Of a stretch of DNA of 64,000 bases, positions 44,734-53,190 are shown piece after piece (the stretch's first letter is position 1; each line of letters opens with the position of its first letter). The notes under the pieces were generated by a model. It was not told the origin of the DNA, searched no databases, and saw only the letters and a list, made by a program, of their open reading frames with translations. The stretch comes from Luteibacter sp. UNCMF331Sha3.1 (lineage in GTDB: Bacteria > Pseudomonadota > Gammaproteobacteria > Xanthomonadales > Rhodanobacteraceae). Location of the stretch: the NCBI RefSeq assembly GCF_900109915.1, contig NZ_FOBU01000001.1:1842707-1906706 (forward strand), given 5' to 3'. A program made the translations under genes and the position numbers.

Positions 44734-46623
44734 ATGACGAACTGGACCACCGATCGCGCGAAGCTCACCTACGCGATTCCCCACTGGAGCAACGGCTACG
44801 TCGACGTGGCCGGCAACGGCCATCTGACGATCCGCCCCCGCGGCAACGGCGGCCCGACCCTCGACCTGCCGACGCTGGTCGATCAGGCCACGGCCGAAGG
44901 CCTGCGCCTGCCGTTGCTCATTCGTTTTCCCGACATCCTCGCCGACCGTCTGGCCCGCCTGCAGCAGGCGTTCGCCAAGGCGATCGACGACGCCGACTAC
45001 GCGGGCTCGTACACGGCGATCTACCCGATCAAGGTGAACCAGCAGCGCGGGGTCGTCAGCGAGCTGGTCGCCGCGGGCGAGCATGGCTTCGGCCTCGAGG
45101 CGGGTTCCAAGCCCGAGCTGATGGCGGTGCTGGCCCATGCGCGTCCCGGCAGCATGGTCGTGTGCAACGGCTACAAGGACCGGGAATACGTCCGCCTCGC
45201 GCTCATCGGCCTGAAGCTCGGCCTGCGCGTGCACATCGTCATCGAGAAGCTCTCCGAACTCGACCACGTGTTCGCCGAGGCGAAGGCCCTCGGCGTGGAG
45301 CCGCTGCTCGGCGTGCGCGTGCGCCTGGCCTCGATCGGCGCGGGCAAGTGGCAGAACACCGGCGGCGACAAGGGCAAGTTCGGCCTCAGCCCCGGCCAGG
45401 TGCTCGAGCTGATCGAACGTCTCGAGGGCGCCGGTCTCAAGCACACGCTGAAGCTGCAGCACTTCCACATGGGCTCGCAGATCTCCAACGTGCGCGACAT
45501 CGCCGCGGGCATGCGCGAGGCCGTGCGCTACTTCATCGAACTGCATCGCCTCGGCGTGCCGATCGAGGTCGTCGACGTGGGCGGCGGTCTGGGCGTGGAT
45601 TACGAAGGTACGCGCTCGCGCAGCTACAACTCGATCAACTACAGCCTGGGCCAGTACGCCGCCAGCATCGTGCAGCCGCTGGCCGAAGCCGTGGCCGAGC
45701 ACGGCATGAAGGCGCCGGTCATCTTCACCGAGTCGGGCCGTGCGATGACCGCGCACCACGCGGTGATGGTCGTGAACGTGAGCGAAGTCGAGCCCGTGCC
45801 GCAGGGCGCGATCCCGGCCGAGCGCAGCGGCGAGCCCGCCGTGCTGCGCCATCTTCGCGAAACGCACGCGGAGCTCGATCACCGCCCCGCGCTGGAACTC
45901 TTCCACGAGGCCCAGCACCACTTCGCCGAAGGCCAGGCGCTGTATGCGCTGGGCCAGCTCGACCTGCGCGATCGTGCCCGTCTCGACGAGCTGTTCTACG
46001 CCATCGCCAACGCGGTGCGTCCGCGCCTGCTGCCCGCCGAGCGCGCGCATCGCCAGGCGCTCGACGATCTCGACGAGAAGCTGGTCGACAAGTACTTCGT
46101 CAACTTCTCCGTCTTCGAGTCGGTGCCCGACATCTGGGCGATCGACCAGATCTTCCCGATCGTGCCGATCTCGCGTCTGGACGAAGAACCGACCCGCCGC
46201 GGCGTCATCGCGGACCTCACCTGCGACTCCGACGGCCGCATCGACCACTACGTCGATGCCGAAGGCGTCGACGTGAGCCTGCCGCTGCACGCCCTGAAGG
46301 ACGACGAGTCGTATCGCCTCGGCATCTTCATGGTCGGCGCATACCAGGAAACCCTGGGCGACATCCACAACCTGTTCGGCGACACCGACGCCGTGAACGT
46401 GCGTGCCACGGACGACGGCTACGAGTTCGCGCACATCCGTCGCGGCGACACGACGGACCTGATGCTCGATTACGTCGGCTACGACCTGAAGGCCCTGCGC
46501 CAGTCCTACGCGGATCGTCTCGACGCCGCCGGCATCGTCGGCGCGGAAGCAGAGGCGCTCGCGGCATCGCTCGACAAGGGCCTCACGGGCTACACCTACC
46601 TCGCGGAAACCGCGGGACGCTGA
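44734..46623 (+). CDS. speA: biosynthetic arginine decarboxylase
   Basis: 629 residues of the fold III PLP decarboxylase family, converting arginine to agmatine for putrescine synthesis. The PLP lysine is in YPIKVNQQRG (about residue 99), VDVGGGLGVDYEGTRS binds the phosphate, and FESVPDIWAIDQIFPIVP carries the second-subunit contact. Length and motifs match E. coli SpeA. I start at ATG 44734 (MTNWTTDRA) because GGAG lies about 10 bases upstream, whereas an in-frame ATG at 44716 has no site. It is divergent from speE. Confidence 0.93.
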   Translation: MTNWTTDRAKLTYAIPHWSNGYVDVAGNGHLTIRPRGNGGPTLDLPTLVDQATAEGLRLPLLIRFPDILADRLARLQQAFAKAIDDADYAGSYTAIYPIKVNQQRGVVSELVAAGEHGFGLEAGSKPELMAVLAHARPGSMVVCNGYKDREYVRLALIGLKLGLRVHIVIEKLSELDHVFAEAKALGVEPLLGVRVRLASIGAGKWQNTGGDKGKFGLSPGQVLELIERLEGAGLKHTLKLQHFHMGSQISNVRDIAAGMREAVRYFIELHRLGVPIEVVDVGGGLGVDYEGTRSRSYNSINYSLGQYAASIVQPLAEAVAEHGMKAPVIFTESGRAMTAHHAVMVVNVSEVEPVPQGAIPAERSGEPAVLRHLRETHAELDHRPALELFHEAQHHFAEGQALYALGQLDLRDRARLDELFYAIANAVRPRLLPAERAHRQALDDLDEKLVDKYFVNFSVFESVPDIWAIDQIFPIVPISRLDEEPTRRGVIADLTCDSDGRIDHYVDAEGVDVSLPLHALKDDESYRLGIFMVGAYQETLGDIHNLFGDTDAVNVRATDDGYEFAHIRRGDTTDLMLDYVGYDLKALRQSYADRLDAAGIVGAEAEALAASLDKGLTGYTYLAETAGR

Positions 46624-46681
46624 CCGGACGGCGCGGCGCCCATCGCGCCGCGCCGCACCTTCCCCACTTTCAGGCACGACC

Positions 46682-47542
46682 ATGACACTCAAGGCAGCAT
46701 TCATCGGACTCGGCGCGATGGGCGCGCCCATGGCCGGCCATCTCCATACGAAGGGACTGCTGGCCGCCGTGGCCAACCGGTCGCAGGCCAAGGCCGACGC
46801 GCTCGCCGCCGAACTCGGCGTCGCCGCGCCGTCGCTGGCGGACATCGCCGCCTCGTGCGACGTCATCGCGCTCTGCGTCAGCGCGGACGCCGACGTCATC
46901 GGCGTGGTCGAGGCGCTCGTCCCCACGCTGAAGCAGGGCGCCATCGTCATCGACCACTCCACGGTCGCGCCCGCCACGGCGACGAAGGCGGCGCGGATGA
47001 TCGCCGAAGCCGGCGGCGCGTTCCTCGACGCGCCCGTATCCGGCGGCGTCGAAGGCGCGAAGAACGGCAAGCTCTCGGTGATGGTCGGCGGCGACGCCGA
47101 CGTGCTCGAGCGCGCCCGCCCGGCGCTCGAGGCGTACGGTGCACGCATCACGCACATGGGCAAGGTCGGCAGCGGTCAGGCCACGAAGGCGGTGAATCAG
47201 GTGCTGGTCGCCGGCATCGCTCACGCCGTCACGGAAGGCCTCGCGCTGGGTGAAGCGCTGGGACTCGACGCCGATCGCCTGATCCCGACGCTCGCCGCGG
47301 GCGCTGCCGGCAACTGGTTCCTGGACAAGCGCGGCGCGACGATGCTGCGCAACGAGTTCTCGGTGGGCTTCAAGCTGGCGCTGCTGCACAAGGACCTGGG
47401 CATCGTGCGCGGCATCGCGACCGAGGCCGGTACCGACCGCACGATCATCGAGCAGTCGCTCGCCGACTTCTCCGAACTGATGTCGCAGGGCTACGGCGAC
47501 GACGACATCTCGGCGCTGATCCGGCTGAAGCGTCCTTCCTGA
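46682..47542 (+). CDS. 3-hydroxyisobutyrate dehydrogenase family oxidoreductase
   Basis: 286 residues of the beta-hydroxyacid dehydrogenase family. AAFIGLGAMGAPMAGHL is the cofactor fold, DAPVSGGVEGAKNGKLSVMV the substrate loop, and GQATKAVNQVL the catalytic Lys helix. The Arg in the strand 2 loop (ANRSQAKAD) favours NADP. Substrates of this group include 3-hydroxyisobutyrate, tartronate semialdehyde and succinic semialdehyde; none can be chosen. It follows speA by 58 bases and ends before a good terminator, so both may be one transcript. Confidence 0.9.
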   Translation: MTLKAAFIGLGAMGAPMAGHLHTKGLLAAVANRSQAKADALAAELGVAAPSLADIAASCDVIALCVSADADVIGVVEALVPTLKQGAIVIDHSTVAPATATKAARMIAEAGGAFLDAPVSGGVEGAKNGKLSVMVGGDADVLERARPALEAYGARITHMGKVGSGQATKAVNQVLVAGIAHAVTEGLALGEALGLDADRLIPTLAAGAAGNWFLDKRGATMLRNEFSVGFKLALLHKDLGIVRGIATEAGTDRTIIEQSLADFSELMSQGYGDDDISALIRLKRPS

Positions 47543-47644
47543 TCGAAAGCCGATGGGGCCTGATCGCCTGGCCCGTCCGTCGCATCGCGGTGGATTCCGG
47601 TCCGCACCGGGTTGACGGTGAGGCGGTCATGGATGCCGACGAAA

Positions 47645-47670
47645 AAAAAGCCACCGCGAGGTGGCTTTTT
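47645..47670. terminator. bidirectional intrinsic terminator
   Basis: AAAAAGCCACC-GCGA-GGTGGCTTTTT is a near-perfect hairpin with T-runs on both strands. In plus direction it ends the dehydrogenase transcript (gene stop at 47542); in minus direction it ends the argS-SPOR operon (stop at 47693). Confidence 0.92.
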
Positions 47671-47692
47671 CTTTATGTGCTGGCGAGGGAAC

Positions 47693-48439
47693 TCAGCTGC
47701 CTTCTTTCAGCGCGATCGCGCTGATGCCCGCCGACTGCAATCGTTGCTTCGTGCTTTCGAGATCTGTGGCCGACTTGAAGGGGCCGAGGCGCACGCGGTT
47801 GTAGGTCTGTGCGCCGACCTTCACCGACTGCACGTTGGCCACGAAGCCCTGGAGGGCGAGCTTGGCTTTCAGGGCTTCGGCGTCGGCGGCGCTCGGGAAG
47901 GCGCCGACCTGCAACAGATAACCGGCGCTGCCGGACGCGGCGGCGGGCGCTGCCTGCGCGGGCGTGGCGGTGACGGTCTGCGTCGTCGCCTTCGGCAGGT
48001 TGGCCGCGGCGGCCGCGGTGGCCTGCGCCTGCTGCTGCGCGGCGGCGGCCTGCTGCTGCGCCTGTGCCTGCTGCTGCGCGGCCTGCTGTTGCTGCTGCTT
48101 CTGCTGTGCCTCGGCGCTCGCCTGCGCGCGGATCTCGGCGTCGGGGATGCGGACTTCCTTCTCCGACAGCACCGAGTAGAAATCGTACGACGGCTTCTTC
48201 GGCTTCTCGGCCTCGGCCTGCTCCACCACGCCCGGGTCGCTGCCCTTCTGCGCCGTGGCCTGCGGGTTCGGCTCGGGGCCCTGATGCTGGCGCATCATCG
48301 GCATCCAGGTACCGCGCATCGCGAAGGCCATCAGCAGGGCGCCGGCGAGGATGCCGATCAGTGCCCAGCTCCAGCCCGGCATGCCGCTCGACCCGTTGCG
48401 GACGGCCTGACGGCCCTTGCCCTTCTTGCGTGTTGCCAT
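47693..48439 (-). CDS. SPOR-domain, FtsN-like cell division protein
   Basis: 248 residues. Basic N-terminus, one membrane span (about 23-42, WSWALIGILAGALLMAFAMR), a long Gln/Ala-rich periplasmic linker (about 105-150) and a C-terminal SPOR domain (about 170-245: GYLLQVGAFPSAADAEALKA, YNRVRLGPFKSATDLE). SPOR domains bind denuded glycan strands at the septum. Position immediately after argS and the domain order match the FtsN-like protein of other gammaproteobacteria. The gap to argS is zero bases, so translation is coupled. Confidence 0.9.
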   Translation of the reverse strand: MATRKKGKGRQAVRNGSSGMPGWSWALIGILAGALLMAFAMRGTWMPMMRQHQGPEPNPQATAQKGSDPGVVEQAEAEKPKKPSYDFYSVLSEKEVRIPDAEIRAQASAEAQQKQQQQQAAQQQAQAQQQAAAAQQQAQATAAAAANLPKATTQTVTATPAQAAPAAASGSAGYLLQVGAFPSAADAEALKAKLALQGFVANVQSVKVGAQTYNRVRLGPFKSATDLESTKQRLQSAGISAIALKEGS

Positions 48440-50128
48440 TTACATGCTCTCCGGGGCCGAAATGCCCAGCAGATCCAGACCGTTCTTCAGCACCTGCTGC
48501 GTGGCCGCGACCAGCGCAAGGCGGGCGTCGCGCAGATCGGCGTCGTCGACGATCCACTTATGCTCGTGATAGTAGCTGTGCAGTGCGCCCGCGAGTTCGC
48601 GCAGGTACTGGGCGATCAGGTGCGGTTCCAGATTGGCGGCGGCCGACTCCACCATTTCCGGATAGCGCGACAGCTCCACCATCAGCACCGACTCGTGCTC
48701 GGTGTCGAGACGGGCGAGGTTCGCGATGCCATTGCCGCGGTCCGTCGCCAGGCCGCGATCGGCCAGTTCGCGGAACACGCGGCAGGCGCGGGCATGGGCG
48801 TACTGGATGTAGTAAACCGGGTTGTCGTTGCTCTGCGAACGAGCGAGGTCGATGTCGAACACCAGCTGCGAATCGGCCTTGCGCGCGATGAGGAAGTAGC
48901 GCGTGGCGTCGCGGCCGGCTTCGTCGATCAGGTCGCGCAGCGTGACGTAGGAGCCCGCGCGCTTCGAGATCTTCACTTCCTCGCCGCCGCGCATCACCGT
49001 CACCATCTGGTGCAGCACGTATTCGGGCCAGTGCTTTGGAATGCCGGTGTCCAGCGCCTGCAGGCCGGCCTTCACACGGGCGAGCGAGCCGTGGTGATCG
49101 GAACCGAGCTCGGTGATCGCGCGTTCGTAGCCGCGCTGCCACTTGGTGCGGTGGTAGGCGACGTCGGGAAGGAAATACGTATAGGTGCCGTCGGACTTGC
49201 GCATCACGCGGTCCTTGTCGTCACCGAAATCCGTGGAGCGGAGCCAGAGCGCGCCGCCTTCCTCGTACGTGTGGCCGTGGGCGACCAGTTCGCGCACCGT
49301 CTCGTCCACCTTGCCTTCGCTGTAGAGCGACGATTCGAGGTAGTAGACGTCGAAGCCGACCCCGAAGGCCTTGAGGTCGAGGTCCTGCTCGTGGCGCAGC
49401 GACGCGACCGCGAAGCGGCGCACGTCGTCCAGGTTGTCGACATCGCCGCTGGCGGTGACCGTCTCGCCATCGGCCTCGACGGATTCGCGAGCCAGGAAGG
49501 CGCGCGCCACATCGGCAATGTAGTCGCCGCGGTAGCCCGACTCCGGCCAGCCGGCCTCGTCGGGCGCGATGCCGCGGGCGCGGGCCTGCGTGGAAAGCGC
49601 CAGGTTGGCGATCTGCACGCCCGCGTCGTTGTAATAGAACTCGCGGAAGACCTTCCAGCCGGCGGCGTCGAGCAGGCGCGCCAGGCTGTCGCCGATGGCG
49701 GCGGCGCGGCCGTGGCCGACGTGCAGCGGGCCCGTCGGGTTCGCCGAGACGAACTCGACGCCCGCGGTGCGGCCTGCGCCGTCGCGGTTGCGGCCGTAGC
49801 GGTCGGTCTCGGCCAGGGCGCGCTCGATTTCCGCGTGGAAGGCGGCGGGTGCGAGGAAGAAATTGATGAATCCGGGGCCGGCGATCTCGACCTTGCCCAC
49901 CTGCGCGGAGACCGGCATGGCCTCGACGAGGTCAGTCGCGATGTCCCGCGGCTTACGGCCGGCGGCCTTCGCCATCATCATCGCGGCGTTGGTCGCGAAG
50001 TCGCCGTGCTCGCGGCTTCGCGTGCGCTCGATCACGAACTCGGGGGCCACGAAGTCGGACGGCAGTTTGCCGGACTCCCGCAGCGCGCCGATGGCCTGCA
50101 GGACGAGTTGTTTCAGCTCTTGTTTCAC
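48440..50128 (-). CDS. argS: arginyl-tRNA synthetase
   Basis: 562 residues, class I synthetase. The HIGH motif is HVGHGR (about residue 137), preceded by the family [10 protein letters not shown]. The N-terminal additional domain covers about 1-110 and the anticodon-binding helical domain about 440-562. The start is GTG at 50128 ([11 protein letters not shown]); no ATG fits. It is the first gene of the argS-SPOR operon. Confidence 0.95.
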   Translation of the reverse strand: MKQELKQLVLQAIGALRESGKLPSDFVAPEFVIERTRSREHGDFATNAAMMMAKAAGRKPRDIATDLVEAMPVSAQVGKVEIAGPGFINFFLAPAAFHAEIERALAETDRYGRNRDGAGRTAGVEFVSANPTGPLHVGHGRAAAIGDSLARLLDAAGWKVFREFYYNDAGVQIANLALSTQARARGIAPDEAGWPESGYRGDYIADVARAFLARESVEADGETVTASGDVDNLDDVRRFAVASLRHEQDLDLKAFGVGFDVYYLESSLYSEGKVDETVRELVAHGHTYEEGGALWLRSTDFGDDKDRVMRKSDGTYTYFLPDVAYHRTKWQRGYERAITELGSDHHGSLARVKAGLQALDTGIPKHWPEYVLHQMVTVMRGGEEVKISKRAGSYVTLRDLIDEAGRDATRYFLIARKADSQLVFDIDLARSQSNDNPVYYIQYAHARACRVFRELADRGLATDRGNGIANLARLDTEHESVLMVELSRYPEMVESAAANLEPHLIAQYLRELAGALHSYYHEHKWIVDDADLRDARLALVAATQQVLKNGLDLLGISAPESM

Positions 50129-50216
50129 GGGATGGGCGAGGCGGATATGGAACCGGCAATCCTATCAGATGGGGCCACAGGGTCGTCCGATCGGCCCGGC
50201 CCTGCATGCCGCAGCC

Positions 50217-50225
50217 TGTGGATAA
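50217..50225 (-). promoter_or_regulatory. DnaA-box-like sequence
   Basis: TGTGGATAA is the exact complement of the DnaA box TTATCCACA. It lies 90 bases upstream of argS. TGTGGGCAA follows at 50230-50238. One perfect box alone does not make an origin and may be chance, but it could give DnaA-linked control of the argS promoter. Confidence 0.35.
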
Positions 50226-50303
50226 GTCTGTGGGCAATACCGCGCGGGGGCGGTCGGAATCGGTGGGTACGCTCCATGACACGGGGCTGCAATATCCAAA
50301 GCA

Positions 50304-50329
50304 TAGCTAAATCAGCTACTTGCTATCGT
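50304..50329 (+). promoter_or_regulatory. candidate promoter with operator dyad
   Basis: TAGCT-AAATC-AGCTA (50304-50318) is a perfect 5+5 dyad. It is immediately followed by TGCTATCGT (50321-50329), an extended -10 (TGn plus TATCGT, 4 of 6). Start would be near 50337-50340. No good -35 exists, which extended -10 promoters can tolerate. It points toward the orphan terminator at 50536. Confidence 0.4.
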
Positions 50330-50339
50330 GACCTGTGCC

Positions 50340-50570
50340 GGGACAACAAGTGTGACGCCCAAGTGCGAAATGGGCGTCGTGTGCATAACTCGCGCCGCGA
50401 TCCCGCTTCACCTGCCGGTACGCCCGTCACGGCGCTGTCATCGCCCGTCGTCACAATTCGATCCGTGCCCGGTGTCTCCCCGGCCCAAAGGCACGACGGG
50501 TCGCCCCACCCCTCCCTCGAAAGGTGGCCCCCCAGGACGGCGCGAGCGGCACTCGCGCCGTCTTTTTTTT
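50340..50570 (+). ncRNA. candidate small RNA between argS and radC
   Basis: About 230 bases lie between the candidate promoter and a strong plus-strand terminator, with no coding potential that I trust. Internal structure includes a perfect stem GACGCCCA-AGTGCGAAA-TGGGCGTC (50354-50378). Both neighbours are on the minus strand, so the terminator cannot serve them. I do not recognise it as 6S, SRP RNA, RNase P or tmRNA. Existence of the transcript is inferred. Confidence 0.4.
50536..50570 (+). terminator. strong plus-strand intrinsic terminator without a cognate gene
   Basis: GACGGCGCGAG-CGGCA-CTCGCGCCGTC is a perfect 11-bp stem, followed by eight T (50563-50570). On the minus strand no T-tract follows, so it does not end radC. 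No plus-strand gene precedes it for several kilobases. Confidence 0.9.
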
Positions 50571-50579
50571 GGCCGAGGC

Positions 50580-51338
50580 CTATCGGCGCCCGGCCAGACC
50601 AAGCATGCCTCGCTCGGCCATCGAGACGGGCTCGCCCTGGCCGACCACGATGTGGTCGAGGACCCGGATGTCCATCAGCGCCAGGGCGTCGACGAGGATC
50701 TGCGTGATTTCACGATCGGCCCGGCTGGGCTCGGCGACACCCGAGGGGTGATTGTGGGCGAGGATGACGGCACTCGCATGGTGGCGCAGGCACGCCCGCA
50801 CCACTTCCCGCGGGTACACGCTGGCGCCGTCGATGGTGCCGCGGAAGAGCTCCTCGTAGGCGAGCACCCGGTGGCGGGTGTCGAGGAACAGGCAGGCGAA
50901 GACCTCGTGGGGCAGGTGGCACAGGCGCGCCTTGAGGTATTGCGCGCTGTCGCGGGGACTCTGGATGCGCGGCAACTCGGCGAGCCCCTCGCCCAGCGCC
51001 CGCCGTGCCAGCTCGAGGGTGGCGATGAGGCGCGCGCGCTTCACGGGCCCCACGCCGGCGACGGGGGCGAGCTGGTCCGGGTCGGCGAGCAACCGCCCGA
51101 GGCTGCCCGCGCTCGCCAGCAGGGCGCGGCCCGTCGCCACGGCGTCGCAGCCGACGCTGCCGTTGCCGAGAAGCACCGCGAGCAGTTCGGCATCCGATAA
51201 CGCGCTCGCGCCGTGCGTATAGAGGCGTTCGCGGGGCCGTTCGTTGGCCGACCACTGGCGGATCGGCGGCTGGCGGTACGTGAGGGTGGATAGGCAGGCG
51301 TCGCTCACGGTGGGCGGCGTGGTCGCGTCGGATGTCAT
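50580..51338 (-). CDS. radC: RadC family JAB domain protein
   Basis: 252 residues. The N-terminal helix-hairpin-helix part (about 30-120) is followed by the MPN/JAB metalloprotease-like domain with the JAMM residues AHNHPSGVAEPSRADREIT (about 198-216). DNA repair involvement was once proposed, but the true role of RadC is uncertain. ATG at 51338 has GGAAGGG upstream. It is divergent from coaBC, the usual gammaproteobacterial arrangement. Confidence 0.92.
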   Translation of the reverse strand: MTSDATTPPTVSDACLSTLTYRQPPIRQWSANERPRERLYTHGASALSDAELLAVLLGNGSVGCDAVATGRALLASAGSLGRLLADPDQLAPVAGVGPVKRARLIATLELARRALGEGLAELPRIQSPRDSAQYLKARLCHLPHEVFACLFLDTRHRVLAYEELFRGTIDGASVYPREVVRACLRHHASAVILAHNHPSGVAEPSRADREITQILVDALALMDIRVLDHIVVGQGEPVSMAERGMLGLAGRR

Positions 51339-51500
51339 GGGGTTTCCCTTCCTGTGAGAACCGCACGGGCATGGCGGCACGACGTACAAGGTAGGGTTGC
51401 GAAGTCCGCGTGGCGATAGAACGAATCGGAAAAATCGGTCGGACAGCGTCAGGATCGAAATCCGTTAAGCTAACGTGCCTTCCAATCGCGCCGTCACGTC

Positions 51501-52712
51501 ATGACCCTTCGCCAGCGTCGCATCCTGATTGGCGTTACCGGGGGTATCGCCGCTTACAAGATCTGCGAGCTCGTGCGCCGCCTGCGCGATCTCGAGGCCG
51601 AGGTGCGCGTCGTGATGACCGAGGGTGCGACGCATTTCGTCACGCCCACCACGTTCCAGGCCCTGTCCGGTCAACCCGTGCGCGTCAGCCTGTGGGACGA
51701 ACAGGGCGAAGCCGCGATGGGCCACATCGAGCTCGCCCGCTGGGCCGAGCGCGTGCTTGTCGCACCGGCCAGCGCCGATACCATCGCGCGGCTGGCTCAC
51801 GGGCACGCCGACGATCTGCTGACCACCGTGGTGCTGGCGACCGCCGCGCCCGTGTACGTCGCTCCGGCGATGAACCAGCAGATGTGGGCGAATCTCGCGG
51901 TGCAGGCCAACGTCGGCACGCTGCGCGTGCGGGGCATCGGCGTGCTCGGGCCCGCCGACGGCGATCAGGCCTGCGGCGATATCGGCTCCGGCCGCATGCT
52001 CGAGCCGCACGAGCTGCGCGACATCCTCGTGGCTTCGTTCGGCGAGCAGCCACTGCGGGGGCGACACGTCGTCGTCAGCGCCGGCCCCACCTATGAAGAT
52101 ATCGACCCGGTGCGCTTTATCGGCAACCGGAGTTCCGGTCGCATGGGTTTCGCGGTGGCCGCCGCGGCGCGCGACGCGGGCGCCGCGGTGACGCTCGTCG
52201 CCGGACCGGTGTCGCTGCCGACGCCCGCGGGCATCGTTCGCGTGGACGTGCGCAGCGCGCGCCAGATGCACGACGCCGTCGTCGCCGCCTGCACGGGCGC
52301 CGACATCTATATCGGCGCCGCGGCCGTGGGCGACTACCGCCCCGTCGTGGCCGCCGATCACAAGCTCAAGAAAGCGGACGGCGCGCCGTTGCACCTCGAG
52401 CTCACGGAAAACCCCGACATCATCGCCTCGCTCGCGGCAGGCGAGACGCGCCCGTTCCTCGTGGGCTTCGCGGCGGAGACGCGCGAGCTCGCCGGCTACG
52501 CCCAGGCCAAGCTTCAGCGCAAGGGCATCGACATGATCGCGGCGAACGACGTCGCGGGGGGCAAGGGCTTCGAAGTGGCCGACAACGCGCTGCACGTGTA
52601 CTGGCACGGCGGCGACGCGGCGCTGGCCGAAGCGCCCAAGACCGAGATCGCCCGTCGCCTCGTCGCGCTCGTCGCCGACCAATTCCTTTCCGGCTCCGGA
52701 CACGCACCTTGA
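51501..52712 (+). CDS. coaBC: bifunctional phosphopantothenoylcysteine decarboxylase/synthetase
   Basis: 403 residues. CoaC flavoprotein domain (about 1-190) opens [20 protein letters not shown] and has APAMNQQMW; its catalytic Cys lies in [13 protein letters not shown]. The CoaB domain (about 190-403) shows [27 protein letters not shown] and AAVGDYRP. Together they make 4'-phosphopantetheine in coenzyme A synthesis. Its TGA overlaps the TTG start of dut, so translation is coupled. Confidence 0.95.
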   Translation: MTLRQRRILIGVTGGIAAYKICELVRRLRDLEAEVRVVMTEGATHFVTPTTFQALSGQPVRVSLWDEQGEAAMGHIELARWAERVLVAPASADTIARLAHGHADDLLTTVVLATAAPVYVAPAMNQQMWANLAVQANVGTLRVRGIGVLGPADGDQACGDIGSGRMLEPHELRDILVASFGEQPLRGRHVVVSAGPTYEDIDPVRFIGNRSSGRMGFAVAAAARDAGAAVTLVAGPVSLPTPAGIVRVDVRSARQMHDAVVAACTGADIYIGAAAVGDYRPVVAADHKLKKADGAPLHLELTENPDIIASLAAGETRPFLVGFAAETRELAGYAQAKLQRKGIDMIAANDVAGGKGFEVADNALHVYWHGGDAALAEAPKTEIARRLVALVADQFLSGSGHAP

Positions 52713-53164
52713 TCGACATCGAACTGAAGATCCTCGACGCTCGCCTCGGCGAGTCGATCCCGCTGCCGGAGCCCGCCACGGCGGGCAGCGCGGGCATGGA
52801 CCTGCGCGCGGCCGTCGAGGCCCCGGTGACGCTGGCGCCCGGCGAGAGCCTGCTGGTGCCGACGGGGCTGGCCATTCACATCGGCGATCCGGCATGGTGC
52901 GCGCTGATCGTTCCGCGGTCCGGCCTCGGCCACAAGCAGGGGCTGGTGATGGGCAACCTGGTCGGCGTCATCGACGCGGACTACCAGGGTCCGCTCATGA
53001 TTTCATGCTGGAATCGCGGAAGCGCGACGATCGCCATCGCACCGGGCGACCGGATTGCGCAATTATTGCTCGTGCCCGTGGGGCGGGCGCGGCTGCGGGT
53101 GGTGGAGGGGTTCACGCCATCCCAGCGGGGAGAGGGAGGTTTCGGCTCGACGGGTGTGGGTTGA
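52709..53164 (+). CDS. dut: deoxyuridine triphosphatase
   Basis: 151 residues, hydrolysing dUTP to dUMP. All five dUTPase motifs are seen: [41 protein letters not shown] and the C-terminal [10 protein letters not shown] arm. The start is TTG at 52709, overlapping the coaBC stop as TTGA. The trimeric enzyme keeps uracil out of DNA. Confidence 0.95.
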   Translation: MIDIELKILDARLGESIPLPEPATAGSAGMDLRAAVEAPVTLAPGESLLVPTGLAIHIGDPAWCALIVPRSGLGHKQGLVMGNLVGVIDADYQGPLMISCWNRGSATIAIAPGDRIAQLLLVPVGRARLRVVEGFTPSQRGEGGFGSTGVG

Positions 53165-53190
53165 TTCTGCCGGGGACGAAAAGGGGCGAC

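Noticed and set aside
48000..48140. CAG/CTG-rich repeat that could be read as a microsatellite
   Set aside because: It encodes the Gln/Ala linker of the SPOR protein and is interrupted; no separate repeat feature is needed.
50217..50225. Chromosomal replication origin
   Set aside because: Only one perfect DnaA box, no AT-rich unwinding element, and no dnaA, dnaN or rpmH nearby.
47612..50707. A 1031-codon plus-strand ORF across argS and the SPOR gene
   Set aside because: It is the antisense frame of well-identified genes; the low-complexity, His/Arg/Val-rich translation is typical of shadows in high-GC DNA.
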